NCBI RefSeq assembly: GCF_000003855.2 | Contig: NW_003101667.1 | Span: forward strand, 1,103,638 to 1,167,637 | Reading direction: 5' to 3' | Source: Blastomyces gilchristii SLH14081 | Taxonomy: Eukaryota; Ascomycota; Eurotiomycetes; Onygenales; Ajellomycetaceae | Length of the DNA stretch: 64,000 nt | The notes under the pieces: generated by a model | What the model was told of the DNA's origin: nothing | Database searches by the model: none | What the model saw: the letters and a program-made list of their open reading frames with translations, nothing else | Translations under genes and position numbers: made by a program | In this document: piece by piece, positions 44,404 to 56,689 of the stretch | Layout: every line of letters starts with the position of its first letter | Numbering within the stretch: position 1 is the first letter of the stretch

Positions 44404-45272
44404 GTCTGGGTTTCCCGTTATTCTGTTTTCTGTCTTTTACTTTTGTGACGTTTTCATAGTACTTGGGCGATATGATGGGACTCAGTTAAGAAGAGGGATT
44501 CGGTGTAGTCGAGGGAGGCGGACGCTGTAACATATATACCATCACATATCGGCTGGATTAAACATCACTGCATCAAAGTCCGCCCATAAGCACCAGCTGA
44601 ATGCCATTCAGCTAGTCAAAACTGCCATGAAACGGCTGCCTGCCGTTGTCTCTTTGGCCTGGACACATATCTTCCCCAACCCACGGGACAGGCTTCCCTT
44701 GGCGAACAAAAATATACGAGTCAACAAATAGAGAGGAGGGATGACGGGCTTCTCGATAAGTAGAAGTTTAGTCAATTAACCACCACAGAGGGGATAGGGG
44801 TAACAATCAATGAATCAGAATAAATTCTGGAAAGAGATGATTTCGTCTTCCCGACCCTAAAATACAAGACCTCTCCTCGGCTAAATTTGTTAAAATGTTT
44901 CCGGCTTCCCGTGTATACACTGGTCAACCCACGGAGATATTTCTCGAGAATGAGGTAAGCTCCGGAGCTAAAACTACCTTCCCTGCACAACCGCTTGCAG
45001 GTGTTGGTGAATATCACCGCTTTGTAAGGAGTAGATGGCTCATCATGACATGTCGATTTGCAGAATGTGATTAGAAACAACCGGCACTAAAGTCAAAGTC
45101 CTCTGGCTTTTGGATATTACCACCCAATGTGTTTACTCAACCTAGGGGCGGGGCGGAGCGGGGCGGAGCGGAGAATATAAACCCATACCCTTATGTCAGA
45201 GTCTGCTAGTTGTGAGGGCTGGGAATATCAGTCACGGATAGTCCGCGTGCTATATATGTGGGATGGTTAATC
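44404..45272. other. Intergenic; one weak open frame
   Basis: A 102-codon minus frame (44772-45080, MFLITFCKSTCHDEPSTPYK) has an ordinary composition but no recognised domain, and a gene is not supported otherwise. A G+C-rich tandem tract GGGGCGGGGCGGAGC (about 45146-45173) precedes AATATAAAC and could be a promoter element. Confidence 0.45.
45146..45173. repeat. GC-rich GGGGCGGA tandem tract
   Basis: About 28 bp of GGGGC/GGAGC pentamer-like units followed by AATATAAAC. Unlike anything else in the window. Confidence 0.8.
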
Positions 45273-45374
45273 TGTTGTATTCGTGTGGGAAGAGCTAGCT
45301 ATATATATATTACATATGAGATCACGTGTAGGCGGAGCGGTCGCTATGGCAACGCCACTGGGGCGGACGCTGCA
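45273..45374 (-). repeat. Copia-2 3' LTR (about 102 bp)
   Basis: Bounded by TGTTG (plus strand) and CTGCA, adjacent to the polypurine tract. The partner LTR is not in the window, so the outer limit is tentative. Confidence 0.6.
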
Positions 45375-45805
45375 CCCCCCCTCGCATCGCCATGCGAGAT
45401 CTCAAAAATCATAAAAAAGATCAATCATCTCTTACAAATCTAGCTATGTCATTCTTGAATTCATTCAAATCATGCTACCTGTATTGAGTTTGAGTATTCC
45501 ATCTCTCTTCATCTATAAAACCTAGTAAATCAAGAAATTGATAAAATACAATTATGTTTAAGAGTTTAGTTAATTCATCTGCTGCTATTTCTTCAGTTGA
45601 GATATAATTAATTGAGATTATATCATTGTTCAACTGACTGCAGATGTAATGAAATCAGATATTAATATACTTACTTCTTACAGTGATTATAGTCACTGTA
45701 ATAAGATTAATTATCTTTTTATTATTTATCTTAATTAGTAGAAAGTCTTCTGTTTCAATGAAGCTCAGATTTATTATTATACTTTTTAATTATATTACTT
45801 TATAT
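45273..45805 (-). mobile_element. Copia-2 3' end (RNase H end plus LTR), cut by hAT-2
   Basis: On the minus strand the C-terminal RNase H of a Copia element reads across 45805-45480 ('SKYINIWFHYICSQLNNDI', 'ISTEEIAADELTKLLN'). A polypurine tract GCGAGGGGGGG (near 45375-45385) and an LTR of about 102 bp (45374 down to 45273, TGCAGCG...CAACA) follow. The 5-bp flank is TAATC (45268-45272). The rest of the element should lie right of the window, beyond hAT-2. It is a different family from Copia-A by LTR sequence. Confidence 0.75.
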
Positions 45806-46179
45806 TAGACTGGCCGGCAGAATCATGAATTTCACATTTGATCTTATTTAGTCTGATTTTATACATTTCTTGACATGAGTCTCATCAGAACCAAGTCTTA
45901 AAAAAATCTGAAAATAAATTATTTCTGAGAGAAATGATGTGAAAAATGACCAGATTTAATTCAAGAACAGTGAAATGAAAGTAATTTCTCAGAATAAACT
46001 GTGAAAGATGATTATTCTTTCAAAATCAGAATAAGACTGAAACTGAAGATTAAAATCAGTCTTATTCAATTCATTCAGTGATTGTTTATATAATCAGAAT
46101 TTGATAATGATTATTGATAACACTTATGAAATAACTAAATACATTCTTGTACAAGTTTATTCTTCACTTTCTTATGAAA

Positions 46180-46362
46180 ACTACACTTCTCTGATATACT
46201 GTGATCAGAGATATTAAACTGTCTGATAATTCTATATTTTATAATCATGAGTTTCTTGATTATTTCTTCTTATAATTGTCTCTGATAATAGTGATAAATA
46301 TCTCAACTTGAGTTGAACTTTCACTTCATTCTCACCTCTGTCAATAAAATTGTCAGAATATC
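46180..46362 (-). pseudogene. hAT-2 transposase, C-terminal end
   Basis: Minus-strand remnant of the dimerisation domain, same as hAT-1 33980-34130. The gene continues at 59696-60560 on the far side of Gypsy-D ('YYSKTEQ...' region near 60110). Confidence 0.7.
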
Positions 46363-46672
46363 TGTAAGAGGCCTACACTGAATAGATTGATATTATATTG
46401 ATAGGTCTTATATAACAAAGAGAAAAACATTAGAGAAGAAAAAGAAAGAGAAAGTGTAAGAATCAGCAATTGAAGTGAATATTTATACATGTATGTGATG
46501 GTGTACACAGTGAAGCTTCAGAGTGGAAGAATCTATACATATTCATAGCAGCTGAGAATCAGTAATTGAGAATGGCTGAGAATTGAGGTATACACATTTG
46601 AGAATGAAGTGATTGAAATCTGTGAAGTGTAACAGAATAGTCTATATAATTGATCAGGTGCAGCTCATCACA
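46363..46672 (-). repeat. Gypsy-D 3' LTR
   Basis: 310 bp. Its U3 side (toward 46672) has lost almost every CpG that the 5' LTR keeps. The polypurine tract is at 46673-46691 (minus strand tctgaaaagagagggttaa). Confidence 0.93.
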
Positions 46673-49653
46673 TTAACCCTCTCTTTTCAGAAACAGTTCT
46701 TATCAGTCAAGAGCCTCTGTTTTGAATAATGCAGAACTCAGAGTTCAGGTCAGATGATCATATCTGACTCATTTCATGAGATATTGTCAGCTGCGGCTGT
46801 GAAGTCTCTCATCAAGAATATTCTCAATCTCTCACTCAAGCTCATTATCTTCTTCTATGATACCTGGTGGCTGTCAGTTGAAAGTCAGTTGAGAAGGAAA
46901 CAGGTCAGTGACAGTGCAGCAGAGCAAGCTTGTGTGAAAGACATCATGAATCTCTGATAGTGTGTTAAGACAGTAGTTGTGACTATCTAGAACTTCTATC
47001 ACTTTATACTTGACATGGCAGTAATCCAGCATACAAGATGAATATGTAGTTTATATATTCTTAAGATTCAATCATATCAGATCTTCTATCTTATATTGTT
47101 CAGTGAGGTCTTGATAAACATTGATTTGATCTTCTTAATTCTGTTTAGCACTTGCCATGAAGACTTCTGCTCAATCACAGATATCTCAGAGTTTTATTAC
47201 TATATTATCAGTGATCTGAATCAGACTGCAGAGATTTGATATGAAATGTGTGATTTCTAGAAGATTCAGTACTTTTATATGATATTCATGTGTGAGAAAG
47301 AATGAGCTTATATCTATTAAAACAGCATCTTAATCATTGATAGCAATCTCTGTATGTAGAAGAAGATCATGTCAATCATCTTATAAGTGATTGCAGAACT
47401 TATAAAGATAATTCTTCACAGTCTGAATTATCTGCTCTGATGCATCATTAGTCTCAGAGTGATAGACAGTTGACAGACAGTGTGTAATCTTGAGAACTTG
47501 ACAGATTCTTGTTCAGAGAGTACTCACAAATTGACAGTCTTAATCTGATACTATAGATCTCAGTAATTCATGCATCTGATAGAATAAGCTCTGTAGAAAA
47601 GCTTCAGTGACTTGTTCAGTATTCATTTTATTACAAGGTTTCAATATTACATCTTTACTCAATTGATTCACAATGACCAGAATGTTTCTACAACTCTTAC
47701 TCTCAGAGAGATTGATAGTGAAGTTAATTATCACATCTCACCAGATTCTATCAGAGATATTGAGTGATTTCAGCAGATCTTTTCTACAGTTCTTCTATAA
47801 GATGATAGAAGAACAATGATTACAGTTTCAGATGAAGTGTCTGATACTGTTTAATATCTCAGACTAGTAGAATTCTCAGAAGATCATTCTATACAGTTAT
47901 TCACAGCCTGAATAATCAGTTATATACAAATCATGCATCTCTTGCATTATCTGAGTGTGTAAGAATTTGAAGTGAGAGACTCAGCATCATTTATGAAATT
48001 GTAGAATATTATTGTCATCAATTGAATATTCTGAGATGTCAGTTTTTATACATAGTTCTGAAGAGAATTGAGATGCTTCTTGATATACTGCTTTGATAAG
48101 TGCTTGAAGAAGTTCATCAGTTTGAGCTGTTATATATCATAATTCATCTAGTGTAGGTTCAGAAGAAGTTGAGATATTAATGTCAGTGTCAGTGTCAGTT
48201 CAGAGAGAGAGTGTTCTAATTAAAGAAGCATGTATAGTGTTATGAGTTGTTTCATCTTGATCAACTAATATCTTCAGATCTAGAAGTCAGTGTTCTTGAT
48301 TTATTCAATGAGTATCTGCTACATCAGAAGGCATATCTTGCTCTTATTATAAGAGAGCATCTGTCATTGAGTTCTGGCTGCTGGGATAATAGTGTATTAT
48401 AAAATGAAAGCAGCTTAAGAACTCAGATCATCATATCTGTCATTCAGTGAGTTTATAAGTAGTTGTGAAGTATTTGAGATTCTTATAATCTGTGATTATC
48501 TCAAATTTGAAGACACTTCAGAGTTCAGAGTTTCATTCTTCTAAACAGTGTATGATCACAAGAAGTTCCTTGTTATAGATCTCATAATTGCATTCAGCAG
48601 GACTCAGTTTCTTAGATATGAAGACATATGATCATAGAATATCTTCATCATTATATTGCAATATCACTTCTCCTGTTATATAGCTAGAGAAATCAGCCTT
48701 AACAACTGTCTTGTGATCAGAATCAAATGTTATCAGCAGAGAGGTATTAATAAACATCTTCTTCATCTATATAAATGCAGCTTCAGCATTCACTGATCAT
48801 TGAAATACTGAGTCTTTCTTAGTGAGATCTGTAAGTGATCTCATGATATCTGAGAAGTTTTATATAAATCACTGATAGAAGTTAGCAAATTCAATGAAGC
48901 TTTATACATCTTTCACAGTACATGAAGCTTTTTAACTCTTAACTTCAAAATCACACTTGTCAATATCAATTGATAGTTCTGCTTCTCATAGTCATTGTAA
49001 TACTCTTCATACATGCTCTTGATACTCTTTTCTGAATTCATCAGTGAAGATGAGAATATCATCTAAATAAGCAGATACAAACTTATCAAGAAAATCTCAG
49101 AGTACTCAGTTGATATACTTCTGAAATGTACTGAGAGTGTTAGTCAGTTCAAAGAGTGTGACTATTTATTCAAAGAGATTATAATGTGTTTAAAATGCTG
49201 TAAGCTATTCATCTTCTTCAGTGATATAAATCTTATGAAATGCAGTGATGATATCTAGCTTTGTAAATTATTGAGCTCATCTGATTCATGCTAGGGTTTC
49301 ATTGATGAGAGATAAGAGATATCAATCTTTCTTTATCAATCTGTTCAGACCTCAGTAGTTCACACAGAATCAAAGTTCTTCATCTGGCTTCTTTACAAAG
49401 AGAATAGAAGCTGCAGTGAAAGAGTTACTAATATATATGAATTTCTTATCTAACAGATCATTGAGTGTCTTCTGAAGAAGAAGAAGTTCATCTCAAGACA
49501 TATTATAAAGAGGGTCTTACAGTGACTCAGAGTTCTTATCATTCTTCTTTTCTAACTTAATACTGTGATTCACTCCTGAGTCTTATAAAGAAGATATATT
49601 CATAATGTTATCTTATCAGAAGACATCTAGGTATTCATGATATTATTGAGAGA
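46673..49653 (-). pseudogene. Gypsy-D pol: RT, RNase H, integrase, chromodomain remnant
   Basis: The RT catalytic block AYLDDILIF is readable at about 49045-49075. The integrase core is open at 47540-47734 (MIINFTINLSESKSCRNILV..., first catalytic region, ending IVSD). The integrase tail and chromodomain lie at 46.95-46.78 kb. Other frames are broken by TGA at Trp. The plus-strand frame 46754-46957 is antisense. Confidence 0.8.
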
Positions 49654-49711
49654 TTATTATTATTATTATTCTTCAATTATAGATGTATGCAGTCAGAGAC
49701 TATGACATCTA

Positions 49712-49733
49712 CCTGAGAACTTTAGTTCTCAGG
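49712..49733 (-). other. LINE-C 3' UTR stem-loop
   Basis: Perfect 9-bp stem CCTGAGAAC/GTTCTCAGG with a 4-nt loop, about 60 bp from the LINE 3' end. Conserved in position in all three LINE 3' ends in the window. Confidence 0.75.
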
Positions 49734-50041
49734 GTTTTTTCTATGTCTGTAAAGTTAACTATTGTACATTCATCAATTTCAGATATGCAAAATCAGAAAA
49801 TTCCAGCTCAGAATACAAAAACTGTTTACAAATTGCAGTGTTTTAACATCTTTTAATACTTTGAAACCATTTGACAATATCATGACAAAAGAAAAGAGAG
49901 AAAGAACACAGTCTCAAAGATAGACACATTAAATAGATAGATAGAAAGAAATTGAAAGGAAAAGATACAGAAAAAGATAAAGTAAAGAGAGACTATAACA
50001 AAACAAATTATTAAAAGAGAGTGTATAGCTGTTTTAACAGA

Positions 50042-53000
50042 CTATATCTGATTGATTTCCTCCTCTTCATATTCAGATAATTCTGAATTTAGCCATTTTC
50101 TTGTAGCTGCTTGAGTTTCTGATAGAAAGTCTATTAAGTATTTAATTCCTGTCTCAGTTGAGAATAAGAATCTCATATTTAATTGATTTAGATCATACTT
50201 CTCTTTCAATCTGGCTCTGAGACTATTGTATAATGCACAGTGCATTATAATATGCTCAGGGTTCTCATTTGTATTGCAGAATGAGCATTCTATTGAGTCA
50301 AATCTATTATCAAATCTTTGTATATAAGATTTGAAATAGCCATGTTCTAGTTTCAGCTGTATTATAGATGAGAATATTTTCTTTTTACATTTAATTGAAC
50401 AAGATTTCCACTTGGGTTTTGTTTCAAATCTTGAATAATGTATACTCTTCTTTTGTTTCTGCCAGCTTTCATTTCACTTGTCTAAACAAGATTCTTTTAT
50501 TTTTCTCTTTATAAAAGACCAGGACACAATTTTTTGAATAGATCTGCTTAATTCTGCACCCTTTTTTGCAGCTGAATCAGCCAATTCATTGTCATGAATA
50601 TTCATATGAGCAGGAACTCAGTGCAGATGAATTCTCAGCTTTGATGTTCTTCTCTTTTGAATTTTTAAAACAGAGTTTAAGATCAGTTCAAGATTCATTT
50701 GATCATTATGAATCTGACTATTTCTAAGTCTTTTTAAAGCAGCTTGACTATCAGAGAATATTCATGCCTCTTTCAAACAATTTCCTCTTTTATGAGATTT
50801 TATTTCAATGAGTTTGAAAGCTTTCACTATTGCAAATAGTTCAGCATCAAAGACTTCATATTCAGAGCCTAGATTTCAGAAATCTGAGATAAAATTAATA
50901 TTATCTTCAGTATAAGCAATGCCTGCGCCTAATCTATTCAAGTTCTCATTTTTTAAGCCATCTGAATAAATCAGAATAGAGTCTTTTATATTGATTATAG
51001 AAGTTCTCTTCAAATGCTGTTCATATTCTTTCTCTTTTGATAGTTCACTTATTTGTAAGTCTATAAGAGATTTAAGCTTTTTTCTCCAGGGAGATAACTT
51101 CTCATGATCAACTTTTTCAACATTTAAAGAAGAAAATTGATTTTTAATTAGAGAGCATAGTCTGTACAGTTGAGAAGGCATTTTCTTTGAAGAATTATTT
51201 TCATTTCAATCAAGAAATCTATTTCAATCCAGTTCATTTCCAGAGTTAATTGATGAAAATGAAGAAGAGACTCTTTCTCTGATTATATGATTTGAGCTCA
51301 TCTTTACAACTCTCAGAGCATAGTTCATACAGGCCTTTTCAAATCTAATAGCAGGAGAAGGAATTGAAGCTTCAATTTTCATTGCTTTAATAGGAGATGA
51401 TTTGAATGCTCTCAGAATTCTTCTCAAGGCTCTGTTTTGCAGACTTTGAAAGAGTTCAGTGAAATTCCCTTGATTATTCCATCAAACTTGAACTTCATAA
51501 TCAGCTACTGATGTAATACAGGCTATATATAACTGTCTCATAGCCTGGAAGGATAGACCTCTCTCTGTATTTAATAGTCTGATTATGTTGTTCAATAGTC
51601 TTTCTGTCTTGACAGTTCTCTGTTGAATGTGATATTTAAAATTCAACTTGGAGTTTAACCATACTCCTAATCATTTGACATTTACACTGGGTTTAATCTC
51701 TCTATTTAAAAGAGTTAGAGATAGTTCTTTCTCATTGAATCTAGAAAAGAAATGAATTAACTCAGTTTTATTCATATCAAATTGAATTTGATTGATATCT
51801 GCTCTAACAAAGATTTCCTTTGCAGCTTCTTCAATTACTTTCAAATTCTCTTTGATAGTTTTTGAGCTGTAGACTAGATCAATATCATTCATATAACTTG
51901 GAAATCGCACTATTCTCATATTTCTATTTTTGAATAGATATGCAGTGTATATTGCAAATAAAATGAGTGAGATTGAAGATCTCTGTGATACTTCTATTTT
52001 TATCTCAGTCTTGTCTTGTTTCATTCCATCAAAGAAGAGTTGTATAATTCTTTTAGATATAAAACAGTTAACTCATTTTATTAGAGAAAGTGGCAGTTTT
52101 AATATCTTCAATGTCTGAATTAACTTTGACTTTGAAACATGATCAAATGCTTCTTTTATATCAATAAAAACTGCAGTTGAGACCAGATCCTCATGCTTTG
52201 CTATTTGAATATCATGAACAACTGAGAGAACAGTGTCAATTGTAGAATACTCTTTTCTACCTCTCATTTGTTCACTGAATAAAAGAGAATCACTTATAGA
52301 GCTTATAAAAGATAGTCAAGTAGCTATTATCTTTTCTAAAACCTTTCCTAGGCAGTTCAATAGAGATATTACTCTATATGACTTAGGAATTGAAGTTTTT
52401 CTATTAGGTTTTGCAAGAATCACTCCAGTGGCTTCTCTCCAGCATTCAGAATGATATTCATTTTTCAAGAGATTGAAAAAGAGCTCAAAATACTCATTCT
52501 TTAAGTAGGAATATGTATTTTGAATAATCAAGTGATTAATTGAATCAGGACCTGCAGCAGTTTTAACAGAACTTGAGAAGATAGCTAACTCTAATTCATC
52601 TTGTGTAAGATCAGGCCATTCTCAGTCATTTTCATCAATATAGTTGAGAAGTGATATATTCTCTTCCTCTGAATCTGAATCTGAATCTGGTGAGTTCTGA
52701 AAGAGAATTCTCATGAAAGCTTGACATTTTTCCTCAAAAGAGTTTGCTGTATATGATTCATTCTGAAACTCATATTCTAGAGCTGGAAGTTTTGCTACAC
52801 TTCTTGTTTTAGTATAGTTAAAAGCTTTAAAAACTTCCTTTCCTTGTGCTTCTTCAAGAAATTTATTCCAGCAGTCTGTTTTAGCTCTTTTAATATCTGA
52901 AAAATATTCATTTCTCTCAGCTTTGAACTTTTCATCAGATATTACATCATTCTTTCAATCTCTTCTAGCAGTAGCTAATTCTTTTCTTTTAGATGAGATA

Positions 53001-54004
53001 TTCTCATTCTATCAAGATTTTGAATACTCAGAAGATTTTCTTTTTGAAATATTATCTCTAACACTTGTTAGAATAATAGATGTAATAAGCTTCACTCTAT
53101 TCTCAAGCATTTCATTTGAGATATCTTGATCAGAATTTCAATATAGCTCATTCTGTCTTTCAGATTTTAACAGTTTTATACTTTCTTCAACTGCTTTTCA
53201 ATCAGCTTTTTCAAAGTTATACTGATTAGAGAGAAGAGGATTTTCACTCATTTGTTTTTCACTCAGTTTAATATCAAATTGAATAATCTCATGACCTGAT
53301 TCTGATGTCTCATTTGAATCAATAAATCAGTTTACAAGTCTTCTTTTCATTAGATTTTATGACATGAATGTTAGATCTATAATAGACTTCTGTTTCATGC
53401 CTTTTCTAAAGAATGTTTGTTGATCAGACTTATTAACCAAATCTATTGAATGCTCAAAGGTTCATTCAACCAGATTATCAGCTCTCACTGCTCTCTTGCA
53501 TTCTGAATTTCATCAGGGATGATGTGCATTGAAATCTCCTGCAATTATAGAGTTTCTTAATGAAGTTATGTTCAGAAATCCTCTATCAATTGTCCAGATA
53601 TTGTTATTTTTCTTCAATGACTTTTCATTATAGATATTTATAAGCTGTATAGTATCAAACTCATTTTCTTTATCTATAATATCACTCACCAGAATATCAG
53701 AGTCAGACATGATATCAAATCTTAGATTAAATTGATATCTTGATCTCTTTCTTCCATAGATCACTACTCTTGACTTTATCTCAGACTTTTGAGGTAAAAA
53801 GCAGTAGTAGCTTGAATGAGAAATGACATATTTTTACTCAGCATCAAAATTCAGCTCCTGAAGCAGTATAAAATCAACTTTCTGTTCAAATGCAATCTGA
53901 AGACAAGAATAAATACAATTTGAGTTTCTATTCACATTATTTTGAATAAATGTGATTTTTGAAGAGTTTTTAAACTTTTTTTGTTGTTTTTATTGTATAT
54001 TCAT
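50042..54004 (-). pseudogene. LINE-C ORF2 (endonuclease, RT, RNase H), disrupted
   Basis: ATG at 54002-54004, stop at 50042-50044, about 1,320 codons. Endonuclease 53.9-53.4 kb ('SIIAGDFNAHHP' at 53513-53550, the catalytic GDFN block). RT 52.6-51.7 kb ('VFIDIKEAFDHVSKSKLI', catalytic region read as SYMNDIDLVYSS, so the first catalytic Asp is Asn). RNase H 51.0-50.5 kb ('ILIYSDGLKNENL', 'NELADSAAKKGAE'). C-terminal Cys/His motif 'CSFCNTNENPEHIIMHC' near 50235-50295, ending EEEINQI. Conserved Trp positions are TGA, for example the 'H.VPAHMN' site near 50610. Confidence 0.87.
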
Positions 54005-54027
54005 ACTAAAAGAGAGTAGAGAAGAAT

Positions 54028-55641
54028 CTAATCACTATCATCAGATAGTAGATTATAACTGTTCTGAAAAGTAGAAATCTCAACTGCTTGCATTATATCT
54101 AGTTTATCATCAGAGTTATTTCTCAATTCTCTAATCTTAACAGAAGTTTGAGGATTCAAATTCTGTTTACATTTCACTGGAGAATTGAAGTTTGAAGACT
54201 TAGATAATTGAGAGTTTCTTCTTTTTAAGCTTGCAGTTGTGAGTTTACTGGCTTGACTCTTCTCTTCAGTTCTAGATTGACTTTGAGCTTCATCTTTTCT
54301 CCAGTTCTTTTGAGTTCTAGAAGCAAACATACATTCTTTTGAGCTAGATGCATGTTTTTCTTTGCAATTAGAGCACTTAAGCAGAGTATATTGACAAATT
54401 TCATCTCTTTTTGAGCATGTTTCACATTTATGCTCACTAGTTTTATGATCTCTGGCACAGAATGCACATTTTGAGTCTCTAAAACATGAGATTGCAAAGT
54501 GTTCATATCTTTGACAGTTTGAACACTGTGTTTGAGCTTTGAGATTCATTCTTGAGTCTTTGTATTCATGAACTCTCATTTTCAAACCTGCTACTCTTAC
54601 TTCAGAGATCTTTGACTGTTTAAGTGTTTTTATATATACTAGAACAGAGGCATTTCTCCTGCTTTATCTGAACTCAATTGAATTTAGTCATACAGGCTTC
54701 TTTCTCAGTTGAATGGAGTTGTATTCTTTCAATTCATTTTTGAGAAGTAGCATTTCTTCTTCACAGTCAAAAATTTCAACTGGAATATCATGAAGAATGA
54801 ATTTGTCTCACTTTTCATCTCTTTCAGATAGAATTGTTGTGTTTAGCAAAGATTCTACTGCTGACTTTCAGAGATTCTCATTCTGAATAAGGAATTCAGC
54901 ACTGAATTCAGGCATTGTAGTCAGAATGATGAAGTTTCCAAAGAATGATGACTCAATTGAAGCTATAACTGATTTTTGAACTTCAATATCAGTCATCAAC
55001 TGAGAAAAGAACTGCTGATTAATTTCATTTCTGATTCTGAAAATGAGATTTGAGTTTAGCTTGTTTCTTTGCAGAATGTCCTGGTTTGAGACTTTGAGAA
55101 TAAGTCTTCTATTTCTGAAGATTTGAAAGTTTTTCTCTTTTTGCATTTTCTTTTCCACTTTTCTATGAATAAAGGCATGAGCAGTATTCTTCTCAGTTTT
55201 CTCAGGATTTTGAGCTGGTTTTGAGACAGCAGGTTTAGAGACAGCAGATTCAGCTGCTTGAGCATATGTTTTCTTCTGATTCAAAGAAGAAGAAGAAGTA
55301 GAAAGAAAGAAAGAAGAAGAGCAAGATGAAGAGTCAGTGATTGTACTAGGAATTTTCAAGGTTTTTTGAACTGTGTTTGAGATTCCAAGTTTGAACTTGA
55401 TCATCTTCTGTAGTTGTCTAGCCTGAGTATGAAGAATTAACAGAACTTCTTCATTCATCTCACTCAGACACTGCTTTTCAAGAATCTTGCTTACTTTTTC
55501 AAGTTTCTGTATTTCAAGAACTTGTTGTTTCTCTATTTCTTCTTTCTTTCTTCTCTTCAGAATTTCAATCTCAGGAATAGCATTTGAGAAAGCATCTTTT
55601 TCCACATCAACTGAGTGTATTTTTGAACTCATTGTTTTCAC
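54028..55641 (-). pseudogene. LINE-C ORF1 (zinc-knuckle gag-like), nearly intact
   Basis: Two long open pieces, 54868-55641 (257 residues, MKTMSSKIHSVDVEKDAF...) and 54028-54585 (185 residues), with a mutated stretch between. An N-terminal coiled-coil-like region (residues ~20-85), a Ser/Ala-rich linker with 'AVSKPAVSKPAQN' repeats and a basic region come first. The Cys clusters follow: CSNCQRYEHFAISC (intact C-x2-C-x4-H-x4-C), CAFCARDHKTSEHKCETC, CSNCKEKHASSSKEC. This would package the LINE RNA. It is the best template for the family's ORF1. Confidence 0.85.
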
Positions 55642-55725
55642 TCAATGAAAAGTTGGTCAGACTGTTTCAATTGAGATATTTCTAAGTCTGTTTTCAATTG
55701 AAAAGTTGGTCAGACTGTTTCAAAA
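55640..55725 (-). repeat. LINE-C leader tandem repeat, two units
   Basis: Two copies of the 'AGTTGGTCAGACTGTTTCAA' unit before ORF1; LINE-B has three. Confidence 0.85.
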
Positions 55726-55768
55726 GAAGAATAAAAGACTTTTGTGTATAAAACACCTGATTTTTTTC

Positions 55769-55868
55769 NNNNNNNNNNNNNNNNNNNNNNNNNNNNNNNN
55801 NNNNNNNNNNNNNNNNNNNNNNNNNNNNNNNNNNNNNNNNNNNNNNNNNNNNNNNNNNNNNNNNNNNN
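55769..55868. other. Assembly gap, 100 N
   Basis: Exactly 100 N, the usual placeholder for a gap of unknown size. By comparison with LINE-B 7855-7870 the flanks nearly meet. The open frame running through it is meaningless. Confidence 0.95.
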
Positions 55869-56689
55869 CTAGTTCAGTAACTAGGTTAGATTTTTGAAGA
55901 GAATCTAATAAACTAAAATTGATTTTTAAGATAAATCAATAAAATCTTTACAATCTCTTTCTTGGGATACAGTGAGGAAAAGTATGATATCAATTGATAA
56001 TAAATCAGATAATATGACAGTTTTTGAGAGAAAAACTGACAAAAAATAAATCAATTTTTTACAGAGAAATTGATTAAAACTATTCAATTTTATTCTAAAT
56101 CATTCAATTCTCCTCACACAACAAGTGTGCAACTCAAATCAGTTAATAAAGAGTGTAAAAAAGAATTAAGTATTAATGAAAGCTCTTCAGTCACTGAAAA
56201 AGTAATTCTTACTTAAAAGAATATGAAATTATGACAGAAAACAACTCTGTTTTTAATTCTTTGTAAGAATATTGTATAAAACCCAGAGAAAAACACCTTA
56301 CTTTTTCAAGAGAAGTAAAAAACTATTTCTAAGATCTTTTTTTTGCATTAACTGCTGCAGAAGAATGAGATAGAAACTGCTAAGATATGCACTACTGTAT
56401 ACCCTCTATCAAGACTTTCCCTCTTCAGAGTCTTGATATTATAGAGAATATAAGTCTGTTTCTATATGATAATATAAATATTGTCAGCGGGATGTAGAGA
56501 AACTGGTTATTTATATCTCAAAATAGAAGACTTTGTCAATGATTATATCAATATAGAGTTAATTCTCAAATTCAATAGAAACCTAGTGTTGCTGTTCTCA
56601 ATCCCTTGCAGAATCTATTGAATATTGAGGTATTAAAACTAGATTTAATATATCTCACTGTGCAGGGATCAAAGGCTCAGTCAGACCTT

